A DNA stretch of 45,963 nucleotides from an uncultured Granulicella sp. (GTDB lineage Bacteria > Acidobacteriota > Terriglobia > Terriglobales > Acidobacteriaceae): the NCBI GenBank assembly GCA_937871785.1, contig CALMON010000223.1:29987-75949 (forward strand). The letters run 5' to 3'. Below, in pieces: positions 37,994 to 45,963 of the stretch; within the stretch, counting starts at the first letter, position 1; every line of letters begins with the position of its first letter. The translations under genes were made by a program, and so were the position numbers. The notes beneath the pieces were generated by a model. That model had not been told where the DNA came from and searched no databases. It was given only the letters and a program-made list of their open reading frames with translations.

Positions 37994-39157
37994 GTGCGCA
38001 TCGCGGTCCTTCATCACTGGTTTGTCAGCCGCGGCGGAGGGGAACGAGTCGCTGAATGTATCGCGGCGCTTTTCCCGGCGGCCGACATCCTGACTCTGGT
38101 CGCCGGCCCGGCCGGTATCCCGGAAAGCCTCGCCGGACGCACCCTGCACACGTCTTTTCTGCAACGGGTGCCGATGGCTGACAAGCTGCACCGGCACTTT
38201 TTACCCCTGTATCCGGCGGCTACCGAAAGCCTCGATCTGCGCGGCTTCGATCTGGTTCTTTCTTCCGACAGCGGCCCGGTCAAGGGGGTCCGGCTCGACC
38301 GGGGCGCTACCCACATCTGCTATTGCCACTCGCCCATGCGCTACCTGTGGGATGGCTTTGAAAATTACCGGGCGGCCATGGGAGTCGTGACGCGTGCGGC
38401 GTTCTCGCTGGCGGCGCCACGGGTGCGGCGCTGGGACGCGTCGGCAGCGCAGCGCGTCACCCATTTTGTAGCCAACAGCCATTACGTCGCCGACCGCATT
38501 CGTCGCTGCTACGGCCGCGATGCGGAGGTCATCCACCCACCGATCGATCTTCACCGCGCGACTTCGCTGCCGGGCGAGCCCTCCGGCGACCATTACCTTT
38601 GCGCTGGCCGTTTGGTTTCTTACAAGAAAACGGAAATCCTGATTGAAGCCTGCCGTTTGGCCGGACGGACCTTGCGCATCGCGGGCACCGGGCCGGAGCT
38701 GGGCCGCTTGCAGCGGCTGGCCGGGCCGCACGTCACCTTTCTCGGCGAGCTCGCGACCGCCGATCTTTGGGCTGAGTATCGCCGCTGCCGCGCCTTACTT
38801 TTTGCGGCTGACGAGGACTTCGGCATGGTGCCCCTTGAAGCCGAGGCCTGCGGTCGACCCGTAATTGCGTTCGGCGTGGGTGGTTCGCTTGAGACCGTTC
38901 GAGGTGGCGACGGCCCAGGTTGCCGTACCGGCGCCTACTTCTACGAGCAGACCGCCGCCGCCGCCGCCGCCGCCATCCTGCAATGGGAGCAGACCGGGGA
39001 ACCGCATTTTTGCCCGCAGGATGCCCGCGACTGGGCCGAAACCTTTGGCACTGCCGTGTTTCTGGAACGGTACCGCAGCTTCGTGCTCGAGCGTGTTCCC
39101 GCGGCCGCCGCGGCCGCCCTGACCGCCGAAGCCGCCCTGCGCGCGGTGACCCGCTGA
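37994..39157 (+). CDS. Glycosyltransferase family 4-like
   Basis: RIAVLHHWFVSRGGGERV, HICYCHSPMRYLWD, YLCAGRLVSYKKTEILIEAC, FGMVPLEAEACGRPVIAFG; GTG start assigned. Confidence 0.88.
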   Translation: MRIAVLHHWFVSRGGGERVAECIAALFPAADILTLVAGPAGIPESLAGRTLHTSFLQRVPMADKLHRHFLPLYPAATESLDLRGFDLVLSSDSGPVKGVRLDRGATHICYCHSPMRYLWDGFENYRAAMGVVTRAAFSLAAPRVRRWDASAAQRVTHFVANSHYVADRIRRCYGRDAEVIHPPIDLHRATSLPGEPSGDHYLCAGRLVSYKKTEILIEACRLAGRTLRIAGTGPELGRLQRLAGPHVTFLGELATADLWAEYRRCRALLFAADEDFGMVPLEAEACGRPVIAFGVGGSLETVRGGDGPGCRTGAYFYEQTAAAAAAAILQWEQTGEPHFCPQDARDWAETFGTAVFLERYRSFVLERVPAAAAAALTAEAALRAVTR

Positions 39158-39459
39158 TGCAAACCATGCGCGACATGCTTCGCCGTGAGCTTGGCCGCAG
39201 CCTCGCCGCTTTGCCTGAGCTGGACCGTTTAGCGGCTGCCTGGAGCGTAGCCTGCGGCTCAGCTCTCGCCGGGCGGGGCGACATCGTCGGCTATGAACAG
39301 GGAACTGTCCGCGTGCGGGTTTCCGGCGCGGAATGGCTCGATACCTTTGGCCAAATGCGCGGAATCCTCACGTCCGACCTCCATCGCATCGCAAGAGTCC
39401 CGGTCACCGCGATACACTTCGAATTGCCACCAAGCCAGGCCAGACAGGAAAACGCATGA
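39157..39459 (+). CDS. DUF721 (DciA-like) protein
   Basis: LDRLAAAWSVACGSALAGRGDIVGYEQGTVRVRVSGAEWLDTFGQMRGILTSDLHRI; TGATG overlap with the GT4 stop. Confidence 0.75.
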   Translation: MQTMRDMLRRELGRSLAALPELDRLAAAWSVACGSALAGRGDIVGYEQGTVRVRVSGAEWLDTFGQMRGILTSDLHRIARVPVTAIHFELPPSQARQENA

Positions 39460-39776
39460 GCGAAGCCGTTACTCTCGACCAGGTCCGCCACGTCGCCGAC
39501 CTTGCCAATCTGGAACTCACCGCCGAAGAAATGCCGCGCATGGCCCGTGACCTGAACGCGATCCTGGGCCACATCGCACAGCTTTCGGAGCTCGACGCCA
39601 CGGGAGTCCCGGCCATGGCGCAGGTTTCGGAAATGCTGGGCAGCGCGACCGCCACGCATGGCGAAGCGCTTCGCCGCGACACCGTTCTGCCGTCGATCGA
39701 CCGCGCCGCCGTGATGACCGAAGCTCCTGAAACGGATGGCCGCTTCTTTAAGGTCCCCAAAGTGATCGAGCGCTAA
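39456..39776 (+). CDS. gatC: Asp-tRNA(Asn)/Glu-tRNA(Gln) amidotransferase subunit C
   Basis: VTLDQVRHVADLANLELTAEEMPRMARDLNAILGHIAQLSELD. Confidence 0.94.
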   Translation: MSEAVTLDQVRHVADLANLELTAEEMPRMARDLNAILGHIAQLSELDATGVPAMAQVSEMLGSATATHGEALRRDTVLPSIDRAAVMTEAPETDGRFFKVPKVIER

Positions 39777-39780
39777 ACCC

Positions 39781-39815
39781 AACTCAGAACTTGCCACTCA
39801 AGACCCAAAACTGAG
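39781..39815. repeat. Heptamer tandem repeat, site D: AACTCAG AACTTGC CACTCAA GACCCAA AACTGAG
   Basis: Read directly; between gatC and gatA. Confidence 0.7.
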
Positions 39816-39854
39816 CAAGCCCACGCCGCACCACGAACCAGGACCCGCACCACC

Positions 39855-41279
39855 ATGCCCCAAGCGATCAACCTCGAAACCCTTTCCATCCCCGCCGCGC
39901 GCACCGCCATCACCTCCGGCGCCACCACCGCAACCGCGTTGACCGCGGCCCATTACGACCGCATCGCGGCGGTCGACCCGGAAATTCACAGCTATCTCGC
40001 GCTCAGCCGCGAGCGGGCCTTTGCGCAGGCAGCCAGGGTCGACTCCGGTGAACTCACCGGATCGTTGGCAGGCGTGCCCATCGGGGTCAAGGACGTGCTG
40101 GCCATGCGCGGCACCCCGGCGACCGCCGGCTCGAAAATCCTCGCCGGCTACCACCCGCCATACGACGCAACTGTCGTCGCAAAGCTCGAAGCTGCGGGAG
40201 CCGTCCTGCTCGGCAAGCTGAACTGCGACGAGTTCGCCATGGGCTCTTCAAACGAGAACTCCGCGTACGGCCCGGTGCGCAATCCGCGCTCTCTGGACCG
40301 AGTTCCCGGCGGCAGCTCTGGCGGTTCAGCCGCGGCGGTGGCCGCTGGCCTGTGCGTCGCGTCGCTGGGCACCGATACCGGCGGCTCCATTCGCCAGCCC
40401 GCGGCGTTTTGCGGCGTTGTCGGCGTGCTGCCTACCTATGGCCGCGTCAGCCGCTTCGGCTTGATCGCGTTCGCCAGCTCGCTCGACCGCGTCGGTCCCT
40501 TTACCCGCACGGTCGCCGATGCCGCCACGATGCTCGACGTCCTCGCCGGCCCCGACCCTCTCGACGCCACCTCCTCCCCCACGGCTCCTGCCGCCTACGC
40601 AGCCGAGATGGACAACCCGGTCGCCGGCCTGCGCATCGGCGTTCCGGAGGAGTATTTCGGCGAAGGTCTCAATCCCGAGATTCGTGCCAGTATCGAGCAG
40701 GCCCTCACCCGTCTCGAAGCCTCCGGTTGCACCCTCCACAAGGTCTCGCTGCCGCACACGCGCTACGCCGTGCCGACGTACTATGTCATTGCCACCGCCG
40801 AAGCCAGTTCCAACCTGTCGCGCTTCGACGGCGTGCGCTTCGGGCTACGTGCCGATGAGGCCAACACGCTCGCGAAGATGTATCGCGAGTCGCGCGACGA
40901 GGGCTTTGGCGCGGAAGTCAAGCGCCGCATCCTGCTCGGCACCTATGTGCTTTCGGCGGGATATTACGACGCGCAGCAGGTCCGCGCGCTGCTTACGCGC
41001 GACTTCCTCGCAGCTTTCGAGCAGGTTGACGCGCTCGTCTGCCCGGTCACGCCGACGCCCGCCTTCAAGCTCGGCGAGAAAACCGACGACCCGGTGCAGA
41101 TGTATCTCGAGGACATCTACTCGGTGGCCGCGTCACTCGCCGGCATCTGCGGTATGAGCGTCCCGTGCGGGACGACGACGGCGGGCCTGCCCATCGGCGT
41201 GCAGGTGCTCGCGAAGCACTACGAAGAGGCGACCATGCAGCGGGTGGGCAAGGCTATCCAGGCTCGACAGACGGCGTAA
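39855..41279 (+). CDS. gatA: Asp-tRNA(Asn)/Glu-tRNA(Gln) amidotransferase subunit A
   Basis: GVPIGVKDVLAMRGTPATAGSKIL, PGGSSGGSAAAVAAGL, DTGGSIRQPAAFCG. Confidence 0.95.
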   Translation: MPQAINLETLSIPAARTAITSGATTATALTAAHYDRIAAVDPEIHSYLALSRERAFAQAARVDSGELTGSLAGVPIGVKDVLAMRGTPATAGSKILAGYHPPYDATVVAKLEAAGAVLLGKLNCDEFAMGSSNENSAYGPVRNPRSLDRVPGGSSGGSAAAVAAGLCVASLGTDTGGSIRQPAAFCGVVGVLPTYGRVSRFGLIAFASSLDRVGPFTRTVADAATMLDVLAGPDPLDATSSPTAPAAYAAEMDNPVAGLRIGVPEEYFGEGLNPEIRASIEQALTRLEASGCTLHKVSLPHTRYAVPTYYVIATAEASSNLSRFDGVRFGLRADEANTLAKMYRESRDEGFGAEVKRRILLGTYVLSAGYYDAQQVRALLTRDFLAAFEQVDALVCPVTPTPAFKLGEKTDDPVQMYLEDIYSVAASLAGICGMSVPCGTTTAGLPIGVQVLAKHYEEATMQRVGKAIQARQTA

Positions 41280-41342
41280 ACGATTTCGATTGCCGCGGAA
41301 AGCCTGCTATGCTCGCATGAAACTCTCCTTCAAGGCAGGTGC

Positions 41343-42998
41343 ATGAGCAAGCTGACACGCCGCAGCTTCAACGGTCTCGCAGTTTCCGCGCTGCTGGCCG
41401 AAACCGTCATTCCCCTTTGGCCGGCTGCGTCGCGCGCGGCTGCACCGGACACGTCGGAAGACCTCACAACCCTCAGCGTCACCGAGGTTTCCGCGCGCAT
41501 CCATGCGCGCACGGTCACTTCCACCGAGCTGGTGCAAGCGCTGCTGACGCGCATCAACGTGCTCAACCCCAAGGTGAACTGCTACATCACCGTGATGGGG
41601 CAGCAGGCGCTCGCGCAGGCTGCGGTACTCGACGCCGAAGCCAAGGCGGGCAGGTTTCGCGGCCCGCTGCACGGCGTCCCCCTCGGTCTTAAAGACAACA
41701 TCGACACGGCCGGCACCCGTACTACCGCCGCCAGCCCCATGTTCAAGGACCGCGTGCCCACTGAGGACGCGGAGATCGTTATACGTTTGAAGCGTGCGGG
41801 TGCCGTCATCCTCGGCAAGCTCAACCTGCATGAGTTCGCGCTCGGCTGCACGGGCGACATCTCCTACTTCGGTCCGTCGCGCAATCCGTGGTCGCTCGAT
41901 ACGGTCACCGGTGGCTCCTCGGCCGGTTCCGCCGCGGCGCTTGCCGCCGACCTCGTGTTCGGTGCGCTCGGTACCGACACCGGCGGCTCCATACGCTGCC
42001 CGTCGGCCTGGTGCGGCACCGTGGGCTTGAAGCCGACGGTCGGCCTCGTCAGCATACGCGGCATTATTCCGTGCAGCGCGTCGCTCGACCACTGCGGCCC
42101 CATGGCGCGCACGGTCGAAGACTGCGCCCTGATGCTCGGCCAGATGGCCGGCTACGACCAGCTCGACATTTTCAGCGTTCCCTCGCAGCCGGTCGACTAT
42201 GTCAAGGAAATGCACCAGCCCGTCAAAGGCTTTCGGCTTGGCACGCCGGCCAGCTTCTACGACCATGTTGAGCCGGAAATCGAGGCCGCGGTCAAGCAGG
42301 CGCTGGTCGTGCTCACCTCGCTCACCGCCGGCGTTACGTCAAGCGCGCCGCTCTGGGATGGCCTGCCCGGCGGCGGCACCGGCGACGCCGAGTTTTACCA
42401 CCATGAGCTGATCGAAAAGTACGGCCTGAATTACATGCCGCCCACGCGTCCACGCTACGAGCGCATGGAAAACCCGCCACCCGGCGCGCACGTTGCGACG
42501 GCCGCCGACAGCGCCAAGTCGCACCAGAAGCTCGCCGAAACGCGCCGCAGGATCGACGCACAGTTCAACGGCTTCGATCTCGTCGTCGTGCCGACCACGC
42601 GCCTGCAGGCGCCCAAGATCAACGACTCGCTTGCGAACGAAATGAAGTCGGCCTCGAGCACGTCCAGCGGTTCCTCGTCTGGCAAGATTTACGACTGGTT
42701 CACCTCGGGCGGCGGCTGCTTCAACACGCAGCCCTTCGACGCGTACGGCATCCCGGCTATTTCGCTGCCGTGCGGCTTTACCAAGGCGGGCATGCCCATC
42801 GGCCTGATGATCGCCGCGCCGCACTTTCAAGAAGGCAAGGTACTGGCGCTCGCCTACGCCTACCAGCAGGCGACCGACTGGCACAAGCGCCGCCCCACGC
42901 TCACCGCGGACACCCCGGTCCCGCCGATCATCGAGGGCAAGCCGGAATCGAAGCCGGCGGAAGTCCGCAAGGAAGAGGAGACCAAGGCCGCCGGGTAG
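41343..42998 (+). CDS. Tat-exported amidase-signature family protein
   Basis: N-terminal TRRSFNGLAVSALLAE Tat-like signal; GVPLGLKDNIDTAGTRTTA, GGSSAGSAAALAADL, DTGGSIRCPSAWCG. Confidence 0.9.
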   Translation: MSKLTRRSFNGLAVSALLAETVIPLWPAASRAAAPDTSEDLTTLSVTEVSARIHARTVTSTELVQALLTRINVLNPKVNCYITVMGQQALAQAAVLDAEAKAGRFRGPLHGVPLGLKDNIDTAGTRTTAASPMFKDRVPTEDAEIVIRLKRAGAVILGKLNLHEFALGCTGDISYFGPSRNPWSLDTVTGGSSAGSAAALAADLVFGALGTDTGGSIRCPSAWCGTVGLKPTVGLVSIRGIIPCSASLDHCGPMARTVEDCALMLGQMAGYDQLDIFSVPSQPVDYVKEMHQPVKGFRLGTPASFYDHVEPEIEAAVKQALVVLTSLTAGVTSSAPLWDGLPGGGTGDAEFYHHELIEKYGLNYMPPTRPRYERMENPPPGAHVATAADSAKSHQKLAETRRRIDAQFNGFDLVVVPTTRLQAPKINDSLANEMKSASSTSSGSSSGKIYDWFTSGGGCFNTQPFDAYGIPAISLPCGFTKAGMPIGLMIAAPHFQEGKVLALAYAYQQATDWHKRRPTLTADTPVPPIIEGKPESKPAEVRKEEETKAAG

Positions 42999-43269
42999 CT
43001 GAATCGTCGCTGGAGCTTCTCGCAGGGAATGCAAACACCAGGGAGTGTGAGAACGGCGTCTAGCGGTAGCGATTCCGCCATAAAGCTGGCAATCATGCCA
43101 GTAGGGATCAATTCGTAGTACACCGTAGGCTCGGAAAACCGACCCATTCAGGAGTGAACAGGTGCGTCAGAGGACGCTTTGCACCGGACCTTGGGTCATC
43201 CTTGCCGGCCACGCCAGGATGACTGAACAGGACGAATCATACGTCGCCGCGCATGCTACTCTTTCTCGC

Positions 43270-43839
43270 ATGGCTCTGGATGGCCGTCAAATTCCGTTTG
43301 CCTTGCTCCTGGCTGTTTTCGCTGGTGCGACCGCCTGTCGCTCCGGTTCTGCCCCTGTCGCCCAGCCAGCGTCCAGATCGGAGCCGGTTGCAGACGAACG
43401 GTTCGAGGTTGAGCAACCGCCACTGTCCGTTCACGCTAATCCGCTACCTCTGCGCCGTGGCACGCGAGTGTCAGGGCAGGGTTTCACCATTATTTACACT
43501 GACGTGCGAAAAAGGCTTCGGTATCTCGAGCTCGCAGGGATACTCATGAACACGGGTACTGCTGATATGCCCGTCGGATCGTTGCAGCTGTACCTGGACA
43601 ACACGCCCGAGGTGGAAAAACGCAGGATGGACGCCTATATCGCAGAGAATGGCCACTCGGCAGACATTACCGCTGGATCGAAGTACGAAGCGTTAGTGCA
43701 TACACACGTCCTCAAGCCTGGACAGAGTCAGCCGTTCCGGGTGAAGTGGCCGGTGTACGAGCACGACCTTCCTTCCTCTCCGCTCAAGGAATTATTTATG
43801 TATCCACAATTCACGAAGACAAATCAAGAATCCCGCTAA
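43270..43839 (+). CDS. Hypothetical lipoprotein
   Basis: MALDGRQIPFALLLAVFAGATACRSG lipobox-like N-terminus. Confidence 0.6.
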   Translation: MALDGRQIPFALLLAVFAGATACRSGSAPVAQPASRSEPVADERFEVEQPPLSVHANPLPLRRGTRVSGQGFTIIYTDVRKRLRYLELAGILMNTGTADMPVGSLQLYLDNTPEVEKRRMDAYIAENGHSADITAGSKYEALVHTHVLKPGQSQPFRVKWPVYEHDLPSSPLKELFMYPQFTKTNQESR

Positions 43840-44216
43840 GGCTGCAATCGTATCGAGCTTCTTCATGTGAGATATCGGACGATATTAAATCGACTGAAGA
43901 ACTCGCATGAGCTGACGGGATGACCTCTTACTTACACTGAATGAGAGGATGACACGCAAAGTTGTTCTGAATCTTCTTAGACTGTCACTTCGCTTGAGGA
44001 CACTTTTCGGCCTTTTGTTCTTTTCGACGTGTTGATGGCTTCCTAGCCGTGTCTCAAAGAATCTCAGCCGGATTAGTCCTGATAAGTCGCCTTGTCGGAA
44101 GTATGCAAGGATACGAAGGAAGACGACAAGTTGCGTGAGGGCCGCCGAAACCTTCTCGTGTGAACAGGATGCAGGAGCGACCGTGTGCTTTTGCAACTCT
44201 CACGTGGAAGAAGAGT

Positions 44217-44630
44217 TTAGCCGCGCACCGGGTCTAAACCATGCAGCAGGTCGGCAGGGCGATCCGCTTTTGCGGCCTTCGCGGCGTCTTTCACGACTTG
44301 CTCCAACGTCGCAAGGTATTCAAGGTAGCGCTTGCGCCCGGCTGGCGTGATGCGGCAGAGCGTTTGTGGCCGATTCTGCTCATGGCCCTTGATGATCGAC
44401 ACGACGCCCTCCGCTTCCAGCACGCTCAGGTGGCGGCTCAGGTTGCCGTCGGTTAAGGAGCACATCTGCTTGAGGTCGTTGAACGTGAGGCCCTTGGGGT
44501 TGGTGATGAGTGAGGTCAACACGCTCAGGCGGGCGCGCTCGTGGATCACGCGGTCGAGACCCTCGTAGGCGAACCGTCCGCCCTTTTCGCCCGCTTCTGT
44601 GTCTGTCGTTTCAGCCTTCTTCAATGTCAT
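44217..44630 (-). CDS. Winged-helix transcriptional regulator
   Basis: ARLSVLTSLITNPKGLTFNDLKQMCSLTDGNLSRHLSVLEAEGVVSIIKG...RITPAGRKRYLEYLATLE. Confidence 0.85.
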   Translation of the reverse strand: MTLKKAETTDTEAGEKGGRFAYEGLDRVIHERARLSVLTSLITNPKGLTFNDLKQMCSLTDGNLSRHLSVLEAEGVVSIIKGHEQNRPQTLCRITPAGRKRYLEYLATLEQVVKDAAKAAKADRPADLLHGLDPVRG

Positions 44631-45234
44631 CGTCAACCTCCGGCGCGAACGCCCACAACACCCCTGCCGCCAGGCCTTGTCCCACGCCGAACGGCACGCC
44701 CATCCACCACGCGCCGAGCGCCCGGGCGTCGGCCAGCGCCACGCAGGCAAGGCCCGTCAGCCCATACCAGGCGCCGACGGCCATCATCGGCCGTGGGAGA
44801 AAGCGGCACGACGAAAACACGCCCAACCCATAGATCACCTGCCACAAGCCCGGCAGCAGCCAAGCCTCGGCGGGCGCGAATCGCAGCAGCACCGCCGTCA
44901 GTAGGACGCCGGCCACCACGGCCGGCAGGAACTGCTCCACCGCCAGCCGCAGCATCTGGTTCGACAGGCCGGAATGCAGCCGGCGCGAGCGCGTTACCAT
45001 GCCGGTGCCTGTGACCGCCGCCGAAACGGCGGCGCAGCCGACCCAGATGGCGACGAACGCGTCGACGTGCCGGGCCGCGTCACCCAGCCAGACCGCCTGC
45101 ACGACCGCCGCAGCGAGGGCGATGCCTCCGGTGACGGCCAGCGTCGCCGGGCCGTAGCCGCGAAACTCCGTAGTCCGCGCCATCTGCCGGCGAATGCGGC
45201 TGATGTCTCCGAGCGCGCTGTGAAGTTCACCCAT
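44611..45234 (-). CDS. Integral membrane protein, operon partner of the wHTH regulator
   Basis: Four or more TM segments; 3' end overlaps the start of the regulator. Confidence 0.75.
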   Translation of the reverse strand: MGELHSALGDISRIRRQMARTTEFRGYGPATLAVTGGIALAAAVVQAVWLGDAARHVDAFVAIWVGCAAVSAAVTGTGMVTRSRRLHSGLSNQMLRLAVEQFLPAVVAGVLLTAVLLRFAPAEAWLLPGLWQVIYGLGVFSSCRFLPRPMMAVGAWYGLTGLACVALADARALGAWWMGVPFGVGQGLAAGVLWAFAPEVDDDIEEG

Positions 45235-45241
45235 GTATTTA

Positions 45242-45256
45242 CTTTACACTGCAAAG
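45242..45256 (-). promoter_or_regulatory. Candidate operator, imperfect palindrome CTTTGCAGTGTAAAG
   Basis: 6 of 7 symmetric pairs match; lies 7 nt upstream of the 45234 start codon. Confidence 0.45.
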
Positions 45257-45472
45257 AACTTGTTTGCGCAAATGAAGCCTTTCTAGAAGAGGCAGATCTG
45301 TGAACAATTGTCGCCCTTCGCGAAGCGGAAGATCTGTTTCCGTAGGGTGCGTGGGCTGCGCCGAGGAAGCAGAACCTCTGCCCGCGGCGAAGCAGGACAA
45401 CCCGGGAAGGGGCGGTTCTCGGCGGCAGTGCCGGTGGTGCCGAGCGCCCACCTTGTGCCATGCTTAAGCCTG

Positions 45473-45963
45473 ATGCAGCGTCGTACCCTACTTCCGCTTC
45501 TTGCCGCGCTTCCGCTCGCTGCGCAGCAGAAAGCTCCCGTTCCGCCTGCGCCCGTTCCATTCGCGCCCCTGCTTACGACGCAGCAAAGCGTCACAGTGAC
45601 CGCCGAACGCGGTCTCGCCGGTCTGGTCGACCTGTCTACCAGCACGGCGACGCTCGACCCACAACAGCTCGGGCAGGCTCCCGGCCTGGCGCTCGACGAC
45701 CGCCTGCACCAGGTTGCTGGCTTTACGCTGTTTCGCCGCACAAGCTCCTGGACGGCTAACCCGACGACGCAGGGCATTAGTCTGCGCGGGCTGGGGTCGA
45801 CGGCGGCCAGCCGCACGCTCGTGGTCAGCGACCAGGTGCCGCAAAACGACCCGTTCGGCGGCTGGATTCATTGGAACGAAATCCCCGCGCTCGCCATCGG
45901 CGGCGTCAGCCTGGTACGGGGCGGCGGGGGGGGCGCCCGACGCGCGCGGCCCCCCGCGGGGGG
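45473..45963 (+). CDS. TonB-dependent receptor, N-terminal plug domain (partial, off right edge)
   Basis: Manual translation: QQSVTVTAERGLAGLVDLSTSTATLDPQQLGQAPGLALDDRLHQVAGFTLFRRTSSWTANPTTQGISLRGLGSTAASRTLVVSDQVPQNDPFGGWIHWNEIPALAIGGVSLVRGGGG. Confidence 0.82.
   Translation, partial: MQRRTLLPLLAALPLAAQQKAPVPPAPVPFAPLLTTQQSVTVTAERGLAGLVDLSTSTATLDPQQLGQAPGLALDDRLHQVAGFTLFRRTSSWTANPTTQGISLRGLGSTAASRTLVVSDQVPQNDPFGGWIHWNEIPALAIGGVSLVRGGGGGARRARPPAG

Noticed and set aside
38951-38975. (CCG)n trinucleotide run in the GT4 glycosyltransferase as a phase-variable switch.
   Set aside because: Unit is 3 nt and encodes poly-Ala in an otherwise intact GT; length changes would not frameshift.
45300-45472. 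Possible cobalamin or TPP riboswitch upstream of the TonB-dependent receptor (gggtgcgtgggctg, cccgggaagg, several inverted repeats).
   Set aside because: No recognisable B12 box or CTGAGA/ACCTGATC-type cores in the right order; would need Infernal to revisit.
1-45963. CRISPR arrays, tRNA/rRNA genes, IS elements, prophage genes.
   Set aside because: No spaced direct repeats of CRISPR type, no cloverleaf-like or rRNA signature, and no transposase/integrase or phage structural motifs were recognised by reading.

Overview
The window looks like a chromosomal segment from an Acidobacteriota (Terriglobia-like) genome; the taxon is inferred from gene content only. The left part (1-9.5 kb, minus strand) is a histidine operon: hisI-hisG-orf-hisD-hisC-orf-hisB-orf-DUF2164-vapB(decayed)-vapC-hisH-orf-ycxB-like-hisF-hisA(partial, off the left edge). 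It is preceded by an unannotated leader peptide with 7 His codons in 9, a terminator hairpin and a competing antiterminator, which together read as a his attenuator. Next come a carbonic anhydrase, a thioredoxin-like protein, an S53 (sedolisin) protease with Ig-like repeats and an unusual C-terminal tail, an HNH nuclease, and a 54-aa signal-peptide/PExxPT/TM/Arg protein that resembles an exosortase substrate. An exopolysaccharide cluster follows (Wza-like, Wzz-like, Wzy-like, rfbB, rfbA, acyltransferase, GT2, GT9, gmhB). The right part holds assorted enzymes: a GH-like lipoprotein, DinB/YfiT, a PD-(D/E)XK protein, an aldo/keto reductase, an isochorismatase-like hydrolase, nitrilase, Dus, rpmE and rfbC. 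It continues with a priming sugar transferase, GT4, a DUF721 protein, gatC, gatA, a Tat-exported amidase, a wHTH/membrane-protein pair and a partial TonB-dependent receptor. The main discoveries are (1) the his attenuator, (2) a vapBC module inside the his operon with opposite-sign indels in vapB and a catalytic Asp->Ser change in VapC, (3) a dispersed 7-nt-period repeat (RACTSRN)n at five or more loci, one of them in frame inside dus, and (4) the tiny sorting-signal protein beside the EPS cluster. No CRISPR array, rRNA, convincing tRNA or intact transposase was seen.
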